Source of the DNA: Candidatus Omnitrophota bacterium
Lineage (GTDB): Bacteria; Omnitrophota; Koll11; Gorgyraeales; Gorgyraeaceae
Direction of reading: 5' to 3'
Assembly: GCA_018818505.1 (NCBI GenBank)
Contig: JAHIRR010000048.1
Location: 1 to 14,132 of the forward strand
Length of the DNA: 14,132 nt
Shown: in pieces, positions 9,909 through 14,132 of the stretch
Position numbering within the stretch: position 1 is the first letter of the stretch
Layout: every line of letters begins with the position of its first letter
Notes under the pieces: model-generated
Database searches by the model: none
Told to the model about the DNA's origin: nothing
What the model saw: only the letters and a program-made list of their open reading frames with translations
Translations under genes and position numbers: made by a program

Positions 9909-10060
9909 TACTAAATCCTCGTTCTACGGTTACGGTTACGATGCCCGTAACGGTTAGGGTTACGTTGGCGGTTACGTCGTTACCTCACGTAACCGTGACC
10001 TCTGACGTAACCGTTACGCGCATCGACACCGTAGCCGTTGCCGTAACCGGCGTTGCAGTA
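9909..10060. repeat. GGTTACG-unit nested inverted repeats in the rplA/rplJ gap
   Basis: The 152-nt gap is filled by CGGTTACG-like motifs in both orientations. Three nested pairs can be read: CTACGGT at 9924-9930 with 10028-10034, an 18-nt arm at 9939-9956 with 10008-10025 (17 of 18 matching), and CGGTTACG at 9969-9976 with 9988-9995 around an 11-nt loop. Further CCGTAACCGG lies at 10041-10050. This is the longest gap in the operon, and in E. coli the L10 autoregulatory leader is in this position. I cannot recognise that leader here. Confidence 0.85.
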
Positions 10061-10750
10061 CTATGAAGTCTTCAACTTTACTAAATCCAGCTTAACGCCG
10101 GGGCCCATTGTTGTTGAAAGCGCTATGTTTTTTATAAACTTGCCCTTTATGCCGCTCGGCCTGGATTTATCTATCGCGGTTATGGCCTTTGACGCATTTT
10201 CCACAATGGCCTTTTCCTCAAATGATATCTTCCCTGCTATAACATTAATGTTGCCCAGTTTATTCAATTTAAACTCGACCTTGCCTGCCTTTGCTTCTTC
10301 TATCGCCCTCTTAAAGTCATTTGTAACAGTCCCTGTCTTGGGATTTGGCATGAGGCCTCGCGGTCCGAGCACCCTTCCCAGTTTTCCAACCTCGCGCATC
10401 ATATCAGGCGCGCTTATTACCACATCAAAATCTATCCATCCACCAGTTATCTTTGAAATAAGATCCGCGTCTCCCACATACTCAGCGCCTGCTTCCCTTG
10501 CCTGGTTTGCGCCCTCGCCTTTACACAGGACAAGTACTTTGACTTTCTTGCCGCTGCCGTGAGGCAGAATCACAGTGCCCCTGACCATCTGATCGGCCTG
10601 TTTTGGATCCGAATTAATATTCAAGGATATCTCGACCGTCTCGTTAAACTTTGGCCGCGGCGCCTTCTTTAAGATCGCAACCGCTTCCTCTATGGTGTAT
10701 AGTTTGTCTTTTTCGCTTAGCTTCTCGAATTCCTTTGTGCGTTTACTCAT
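10061..10750 (-). CDS. rplA: 50S ribosomal protein L1
   Basis: L1 forms the mobile side stalk that helps release deacylated tRNA from the E site; in many bacteria it also represses its own operon mRNA. The product is 229 residues, the usual length. The signature [19 protein letters not shown] is at 124-142, preceded by the two-domain hinge around [20 protein letters not shown] (95-114), and the C-terminus carries [20 protein letters not shown] (202-221). The ATG at 10750 overlaps the rplK stop as ATGA, and GGTGGAGG lies just upstream, indicating coupled translation of L11 and L1. The stop is TAG. Confidence 0.98.
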   Translation of the reverse strand: MSKRTKEFEKLSEKDKLYTIEEAVAILKKAPRPKFNETVEISLNINSDPKQADQMVRGTVILPHGSGKKVKVLVLCKGEGANQAREAGAEYVGDADLISKITGGWIDFDVVISAPDMMREVGKLGRVLGPRGLMPNPKTGTVTNDFKRAIEEAKAGKVEFKLNKLGNINVIAGKISFEEKAIVENASKAITAIDKSRPSGIKGKFIKNIALSTTMGPGVKLDLVKLKTS

Positions 10751-11172
10751 GCCTCCACCTCTATGCCCATGCTGCGCGCTGTGCCTTCGACTATCTTCAT
10801 TGCGCCTTCCATGTCTACAGCATTAAGGTCATTCATCTTGGTCTGGGCGATCTCTTTTACCTGCGCCTTTGTTACTTTGCCTATCTTTTCCTTGTTAGGC
10901 GTACCTGATGCCTTTGCTATACCGCATGCGCGCTTCAGAAGCACTGAACATGGCGGGCTCTTTATTATAAAGGTAAAGGACTTGTCTTTATAAACAGTCA
11001 TGACGATCGGCAGCACAAGCCCCTGCCTATCTCTTGTCTTTTCATTGAATGACTTGCAAAACTCCATTATATTCACGCCATGCTGACCTAATGCAGGGCC
11101 AACAGGAGGCGCGGGATTTGCCTGTCCGCCTGTAACGTGCAGTTTTATAGTCGATTTAATCTCTTTTGCCAC
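10747..11172 (-). CDS. rplK: 50S ribosomal protein L11 (GTG start)
   Basis: L11 binds the GTPase-associated region of 23S rRNA, acts in factor-dependent GTP hydrolysis, and is needed for stringent-response sensing of uncharged tRNA. The product is 141 residues: an N-terminal domain with [19 protein letters not shown] (16-34), where thiostrepton-resistance changes map, then a C-terminal rRNA-binding domain with [20 protein letters not shown] (89-108) and [20 protein letters not shown] (112-131). The start codon is GTG (11172-11170), preceded by AGGAGAGGA at 11185-11177. The 3' end shares ATGA with rplA. The upstream gap holds a CCCGTTG palindrome rather than a recognisable leader. Confidence 0.98.
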   Translation of the reverse strand: MAKEIKSTIKLHVTGGQANPAPPVGPALGQHGVNIMEFCKSFNEKTRDRQGLVLPIVMTVYKDKSFTFIIKSPPCSVLLKRACGIAKASGTPNKEKIGKVTKAQVKEIAQTKMNDLNAVDMEGAMKIVEGTARSMGIEVEA

Positions 11173-11267
11173 TGTTTCCTCTCCTAGCTTTCGACGTTCG
11201 TTTGGCCCGTTGCCCCGTTGAGCCCGTTAACGGGTAACGGGCAAAACGGGCAAACGGGCTAAACGGA
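11173..11267. repeat. CCCGTTG-unit imperfect palindrome in the nusG/rplK gap
   Basis: The centre CCCGTTAACGGG (11223-11234) is the same as that of the rpoB/rpoC element. Outer arms CGTTTGGCCC (11199-11208) and GGGCTAAACG (11256-11265) match at 9 of 10 positions, with several spaced CCCGTT and AACGGG units between. The element runs up to two bases before the nusG stop codon. It is more degenerate than its relative at 4902-4962. Confidence 0.87.
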
Positions 11268-11798
11268 TTAGAGCCTTTCCACCTGCCAATATTCCAGTTC
11301 TACTGGTGTGGCGCGGCCGAATATTGAAACCATTACCTTTATCTTACCCTTATCAGGGTTGACCTCTTCTATGTTACCGTTAAAATTTATAAACGGGCCT
11401 TCTATGACTTTGACGCTGTCGCCCTTTTCAAAAATTACTTTAGGCGTTGGCTTTTCTTTTCTCTCCTCAGTCTGCTTTATTATCTGATTGACCTCGCTAT
11501 CCAAAAGAGGTACAGGCTTTGTCTTGGTACCTATAAATCCTGTGACGCCTGCCATGTTCCTGATTACATACCAGATATCATCATCCAGATCCATTTCCAC
11601 CAGCACATAACCAGGGAAAAATTTCCTGAGGGATATCCTTTTTTTGCCGTCCTTTACCTCTGAAACCTGTTCCGTAGGTATAAGGACCTGGAAGACCTTA
11701 TCTTTTAATGCGCCTTCCTGTATCTTGGCCTCTATACCGGTTTTTACCTTATCTTCCTGGCCTGTTAATGTATGTATGACGTACCACTTATGATCCAT
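11268..11798 (-). CDS. nusG: Transcription elongation and antitermination factor NusG
   Basis: NusG binds RNA polymerase to increase processivity and links it to Rho or to ribosomal S10. The 176-residue product is close to the usual length. The NGN domain covers about 1-110, opening with KWYVIHTLTGQEDKVKTGIE (4-23) and containing FFPGYVLVEMDLDDDIWYVI (60-79). The KOW domain is at about 124-176: KGDSVKVIEGPFINFNGNIE (125-144) and the ending VELEYWQVERL. The ATG at 11798 lacks an obvious Shine-Dalgarno sequence; a REP-like hairpin lies about 13 bases upstream. Initiation may depend on coupling with secE or on that structure. Confidence 0.97.
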   Translation of the reverse strand: MDHKWYVIHTLTGQEDKVKTGIEAKIQEGALKDKVFQVLIPTEQVSEVKDGKKRISLRKFFPGYVLVEMDLDDDIWYVIRNMAGVTGFIGTKTKPVPLLDSEVNQIIKQTEERKEKPTPKVIFEKGDSVKVIEGPFINFNGNIEEVNPDKGKIKVMVSIFGRATPVELEYWQVERL

Positions 11799-11807
11799 AT
11801 TTCACAT

Positions 11808-11841
11808 GTCATTGCGAGGCGCGGAGCGCCGAAGCAATCTC
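11808..11841. repeat. REP-like hairpin between secE and nusG
   Basis: ATTGC (11811-11815) pairs with GCAAT (11834-11838), and GGCGC (11818-11822) pairs with GCGCC (11826-11830) across a GGA loop, with small unpaired bases between the two stems. From general knowledge, palindromes of the form TCATTGCGAG...GAAGCAATC are dispersed in many bacterial genomes; I could not check copies here because only one lies in the window. Confidence 0.7.
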
Positions 11842-11845
11842 TATG

Positions 11846-12037
11846 TTACCTCAATAAAATATTTACAAACCTGGATAATATTAAATCCACTATACCTATA
11901 AATACAGCCAGCAGCGCTGTTGAGACGATCACGATCCCTGTCGAACCTATCAGCTCATCTTTGTTCGACCAGGAGACCTTTTGCATCTCCACCTTTACTT
12001 CATTTACAAATCTTGTAATTTTTGAAAAAATCTTCAT
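11846..12037 (-). CDS. secE: Preprotein translocase subunit SecE
   Basis: SecE clamps the two halves of SecY in the inner-membrane SecYEG channel. The product is 63 residues, the usual size of the single-span form. The N-terminal amphipathic stretch carries the conserved FVNEVKVEMQKVSWSNKDEL (10-29), followed by one membrane span at about 33-54 (GIVIVSTALLAVFIGIVDLI). I chose the ATG at 12037 because the conserved region begins just after it and purine-rich AGAGACGAG lies upstream. The frame stays open to an ATG at 12097, but those 20 codons translate an intergenic hairpin and look unrelated to SecE. The gene lies between tRNA-Trp and nusG, the usual place. Confidence 0.95.
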   Translation of the reverse strand: MKIFSKITRFVNEVKVEMQKVSWSNKDELIGSTGIVIVSTALLAVFIGIVDLILSRFVNILLR

Positions 12038-12052
12038 AGTCTCGTCTCTCTG

Positions 12053-12086
12053 GCCCTGTACCAGTCGCTTCGCTCCGGTACAGGGC
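12053..12086. repeat. 10-bp inverted repeat upstream of secE
   Basis: GCCCTGTACC (12053-12062) and GGTACAGGGC (12077-12086) are perfect reverse complements around a 14-nt loop. There is no T-run after it. It lies directly upstream of the secE ribosome-binding region and adjoins the 14-bp repeat that starts at 12088. Confidence 0.8.
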
Positions 12087-12087
12087 T

Positions 12088-12167
12088 CATGAACCACTCG
12101 CAGGTGGCGAAGCCATGAACCCGAGCGAAGACGTAACTTAACTTATATTCTTAGCGAGTGGTTCATG
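12088..12167. repeat. 14-bp inverted repeat that includes the tRNA-Trp 3' end
   Basis: CATGAACCACTCGC (12088-12101) and GCGAGTGGTTCATG (12154-12167) are perfect reverse complements separated by 52 nt. The right arm overlaps the final two bases of the tRNA-Trp CCA end (12166-12167), so the precursor RNA could pair the tRNA 3' end with the secE leader. A further imperfect copy, CATGAACCCGAGCG, begins at 12114 in the same orientation as the left arm. Confidence 0.82.
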
Positions 12168-12242
12168 GCAGGCCAGGAGGGATTCGAACCCCCAACACGC
12201 GGCTTTGGAGACCGCTGCTCTGCCAATTAGAGCTACTGGCCT
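12166..12242 (-). tRNA. trnW: tRNA-Trp (anticodon CCA)
   Basis: The minus strand folds as a cloverleaf: acceptor AGGCCAG with CTGGCCT (12242-12236 and 12176-12170), D arm GCTC/GAGC, anticodon stem GCGGT/GCCGC with loop CTCCAAA (anticodon CCA), and T arm with loop TTCGAAT. The discriminator is G, and CCA is encoded (12168-12166). Tryptophan tRNA next to secE is a common bacterial arrangement. It is probably cut out of the tuf-secE transcript. Confidence 0.97.
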
Positions 12243-12342
12243 TTAACATTCTTTGTAATTAGCCTCGCTCTATACAATGTAAGGGCCGACCTACTTCTGT
12301 CGGCCCCTCATAACCTGGTAGGCCCACGAGCCTACCCCTCAA
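12243..12342. repeat. Two small hairpins in the rpmG/tRNA-Trp gap
   Basis: GGGCCGAC (12283-12290) pairs with GTCGGCCC (12299-12306) around an 8-nt loop, and GGTAGGC (12317-12323) pairs with GCCTACC (12330-12336) around a 6-nt loop. Neither is followed by a T-run on the minus strand. They may mark RNA processing between the rpmG message and the tRNA. I see no gene or convincing promoter in this gap. Confidence 0.7.
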
Positions 12343-12495
12343 TTATTTTTCTTCCTTATGTGGCGTCCTCTTCTTGCAGAACTTGCAAAACTTCTTTATC
12401 TCAAGCCTTTTGGTCTGCGTTTTCTTGTTCTTCTTAGCTGTATAATTTCTTCTCTTGCACTCGGTGCAAGCAATTATGATTAACTCTCTGGGCAT
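12343..12495 (-). CDS. rpmG: 50S ribosomal protein L33, zinc-ribbon type
   Basis: L33 is a small protein near the 50S E site. I translated 50 residues from the ATG at 12495: [20 protein letters not shown], then a basic middle, then [20 protein letters not shown]. Cys10, Cys13, Cys37 and Cys40 form the two CxxC pairs of the zinc-binding (C+) form. Length and residues fit the family. GAGGAAG lies just upstream, directly beside the base of the 38-bp hairpin that separates it from tuf. rpmG next to secE is common in bacteria. Confidence 0.95.
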   Translation of the reverse strand: MPRELIIIACTECKRRNYTAKKNKKTQTKRLEIKKFCKFCKKRTPHKEEK

Positions 12496-12506
12496 CTCTT
12501 CCTCGC

Positions 12507-12584
12507 CAAGGCTGCTGCTTTGGCAAGGCTGGACCTCGGCTTTTTTAAAAGCCGAGGTCCAGCCTTGCCAAAGCAGCAGCCTTG
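12507..12584. repeat. Perfect 38-bp inverted repeat between tuf and rpmG
   Basis: The arms 12507-12544 and 12547-12584 are perfect reverse complements of 38 nt with only TT between them. The central part, GGCTGGACCTCGGCTTTT, recurs in the rpsL/rpsG element; the outer part CAAGGCTGCTGCTTTGGCAA is specific to this copy. The right end lies two bases from the tuf stop codon and the left end reaches the rpmG ribosome-binding site. Unlike the rpsL/rpsG copy there is no good short terminator inside. Confidence 0.95.
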
Positions 12585-12586
12585 AA

Positions 12587-13789
12587 TCACGCTACTATTT
12601 CCGCTACAACCCCCGCGCCTACTGTGTGGCCGCCTTCACGGATCGCGAAACGGAGTTCTTTTTCCATTGCGATAGGGATTATGAGCTCGATTTCCATTTC
12701 TACGCTATCGCCTGGCATTACCATCTCTATTCCTTTGGGAAGAGTCGCTACGCCAGTTACATCTGTAGTCCTGAAGTAGAACTGGGGACGGTAACCATTG
12801 AAGAATGGTGTGTGTCGTCCGCCTTCTTCTTTTGTTAATACGTATACTTTTGCTTTGAATTTAGTATGAGGGGTGATGGAGCCTGGTTTTGCGAGGACTT
12901 GGCCGCGTTCCAGGTCTTTTTTGTCTATGCCTCGCAGGAGCACTCCTACGTTGTCTCCGGCTTGACCTTCATCCAGGATCTTTCTGAACATCTCTACGCC
13001 TGTTACAACTGTCTTGCCTGGTTTTTCTGTAAGGCCTACGATCTCTACTTCTTCGCCTACCTTGACTTTTCCGCGTTCTATTCTTCCTGTTCCTACTGTT
13101 CCTCGGCCTGTTATTGAGAAGACATCTTCTACTGCCATTAAGAAGGGCTTGTCAACTTCTCTTTTTGGCTCTGGGATGTAGGCGTCTACTTGTTTCATGA
13201 GTTCGAATATTGGGGTACAGGCCTTGCAGTCGTCTTTACCGCAGCCGCATTCCATTGCCTTTAAAGCGGAACCTCTTACTATGGGGATCTTTTCTCCCGG
13301 GAATTCGTATTTTGTCAAAAGGTCTCGTACTTCAAGTTCTACCAGGTCCAGGAGTTCCGCGTCATCTACTGCGTCGCATTTATTTAAGAATACTACTATG
13401 GCTGGTACGCCTACTTGACGTGCCAAGAGGATGTGTTCTCTTGTCTGAGGCATTGGGCCGTCTACCGCTGATACGACCAGGATCGCGCCATCCATCTGCG
13501 CGGAACCTGTGATCATGTTTTTTATGTAGTCTGCGTGGCCCGGGCAATCCACGTGAGCGTAGTGACGTTTTTCTGTCTCATACTCCGCGTGGTGAACGTT
13601 TATGGTAACGCCCCGCTCTTTTTCCTCAGGGGCATTATCGATCTCGTCGAACTTCTTCGCTGTCGCAAGGCCCTTTGATGCCAGGCACTGCGTTATAGAT
13701 GAGGTGAGCGTAGTCTTACCGTGATCTACGTGTCCAATAGTGCCGATATTTACGTGTGGCTTAGTGCGTTGGAATTTTTCCTTTGCCAT
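12587..13789 (-). CDS. tuf: Translation elongation factor Tu
   Basis: EF-Tu is the GTPase that carries aminoacyl-tRNA to the ribosome. The product is 400 residues with all GTP-binding motifs: G1 GHVDHGKT (19-26), switch I RGVTIN (59-64), G3 DCPGHADY (81-88), G4 NKCD (136-139) and G5 SAL (174-176), with domain II ([14 protein letters not shown]) and domain III following. Just after G5 is an unusual cysteine cluster, Cys181, Cys183, Cys188 and Cys191 ([11 protein letters not shown]). Most EF-Tu proteins have an acidic or plain helix there. The ATG at 13789 has GGAGGG upstream. The gene is 31 nt from tRNA-Thr, recalling the tRNA-tufB transcripts of other bacteria. Whether the genome has a second tuf cannot be told from this window. 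Confidence 0.99.
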   Translation of the reverse strand: MAKEKFQRTKPHVNIGTIGHVDHGKTTLTSSITQCLASKGLATAKKFDEIDNAPEEKERGVTINVHHAEYETEKRHYAHVDCPGHADYIKNMITGSAQMDGAILVVSAVDGPMPQTREHILLARQVGVPAIVVFLNKCDAVDDAELLDLVELEVRDLLTKYEFPGEKIPIVRGSALKAMECGCGKDDCKACTPIFELMKQVDAYIPEPKREVDKPFLMAVEDVFSITGRGTVGTGRIERGKVKVGEEVEIVGLTEKPGKTVVTGVEMFRKILDEGQAGDNVGVLLRGIDKKDLERGQVLAKPGSITPHTKFKAKVYVLTKEEGGRHTPFFNGYRPQFYFRTTDVTGVATLPKGIEMVMPGDSVEMEIELIIPIAMEKELRFAIREGGHTVGAGVVAEIVA

Positions 13790-13820
13790 GTTACCCTCCG
13801 AGTTTGCTCCACATAAGCGG

Positions 13821-13893
<73 letters not shown>

Positions 13894-13959
13894 AGAACTT
13901 ATATTTGTATATATAATAATTATTTATGATAATAGATTATATATAGAAACAGAGCCGTA

Positions 13960-13987
13960 ATTATATCATATTAAAAATTTCTGTCAA
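13960..13987 (-). promoter_or_regulatory. Consensus sigma-70 promoter of the operon
   Basis: On the minus strand TTGACA (13987-13982) and TATAAT (13965-13960) are separated by 16 bp. Both boxes are perfect consensus. Transcription would start near 13953 and reach tRNA-Thr after about 60 nt of AT-rich leader. It is well placed to drive the whole operon, which needs strong expression. Confidence 0.85.
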
Positions 13988-14018
13988 GAAAAAAATAAAA
14001 TAATTTAGGGAAGAGTGG

Positions 14019-14047
14019 ATTGTAACTCATATTGCGAAAATTTTCAA
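14019..14047 (-). promoter_or_regulatory. Possible second, upstream promoter at the transposase gene end
   Basis: TTGAAA (14047-14042) and TACAAT (14024-14019) on the minus strand are 17 bp apart, each one mismatch from consensus. The -35 box overlaps the stop codon of the partial transposase. The surroundings are AT-rich, so a chance match is possible. Confidence 0.45.
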
Positions 14048-14132
14048 TTCAAAACCCCTGACCTGCTATTTGTAACATTTAAAACCAACTCGTTTGGTGT
14101 TTTGTAACCTAGTATCTTACGAGGATAGTTAT
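14044..14132 (-). CDS. Transposase C-terminus (5' part outside the window), IS30-like or related
   Basis: The minus-strand frame entering at the right edge reads NYPRKILGYKTPNELVLNVT, then NSRSGVLN and a TGA at 14046-14044. The motif PRKxLGYKTPNEL is typical of the last part of DDE integrase-type transposases; the PRK form fits IS30-like proteins better than IS3-like ones, which tend to have RPHxALG. Only 28 residues are visible, so the family and whether the gene is intact cannot be told. Its tail after PNEL does not show the ending I expect for IS30, so it may be a decayed or divergent copy. It points toward the operon and ends about 55 bp upstream of the main promoter's -35 box. Confidence 0.6.
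   Translation of the reverse strand, partial: NYPRKILGYKTPNELVLNVTNSRSGVLN

Noticed and set aside
11808..11841. Riboswitch or protein-binding leader for nusG.
   Set aside because: It is too short and resembles a widespread dispersed palindrome more than any leader I know.
12038..12097. N-terminal extension of SecE (start at 12097).
   Set aside because: It translates an intergenic hairpin, and the 63-residue form already matches the SecE family length.
12243..12300. Internal promoter ahead of tRNA-Trp.
   Set aside because: Some AT-rich hexamers resemble a -10 box, but no -35 box lies at a proper distance.
321..12586. CRISPR array.
   Set aside because: The repeats are short, facing each other, lack uniform unique spacers, and there are no cas genes.

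Overview
The window is one long bacterial operon for translation and transcription, read entirely on the minus strand (right to left), with the end of an insertion sequence at its upstream edge. In transcription order it holds: a promoter region, tRNA-Thr(GGT), tuf (EF-Tu), rpmG (L33), tRNA-Trp(CCA), secE, nusG, rplK (L11), rplA (L1), rplJ (L10), rplL (L7/L12), rpoB, rpoC, rpsL (S12), and rpsG (S7), which runs off the left edge. The core proteins are full length, with the expected catalytic and metal-binding residues. Both tRNAs fold as cloverleaves by eye.

The order tuf, trnW, secE, nusG, rplKAJL, rpoBC, rpsLG is the ancestral bacterial arrangement and does not identify a phylum. EF-Tu with an unusual cysteine cluster, RpoC without the large enterobacterial insertion, and gaps full of hairpins suggest an uncultivated Gram-negative-type lineage. 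Omnitrophota or a relative is my guess, with low confidence.

Expression would start near 13953 from a promoter with perfect consensus boxes (TTGACA, 16 bp, TATAAT), possibly helped by a second one (TTGAAA, 17 bp, TACAAT) that overlaps the end of the transposase gene. EF-Tu and the ribosomal proteins serve translation, SecE serves protein export, and RpoB, RpoC and NusG serve transcription, so the operon co-expresses the core gene-expression machinery. Two gene pairs overlap (rplK/rplA by 4 nt, rplJ/rplL by 8 nt), which points to translational coupling.

The striking part is the gaps. Every gap of 47 nt or more inside the operon contains inverted repeats, mostly large ones. Several are built from short tandem units (7 or 10 bp) facing each other. 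Unit sequences differ from gap to gap, but two families each occur twice: CCCGTTG in rpoB/rpoC and nusG/rplK, and GGCTGGACCTCGGC in tuf/rpmG and rpsL/rpsG. The tuf/rpmG element is a perfect 38-bp stem with a 2-nt centre. The rpsL/rpsG element contains a terminator-like hairpin with eight U residues that competes with a longer 22-bp hairpin. A similar unit array lies inside the rplJ reading frame. These elements are the best candidates for something undescribed, either a mobile or self-expanding palindrome class or a set of operon-internal RNA processing or attenuation sites.
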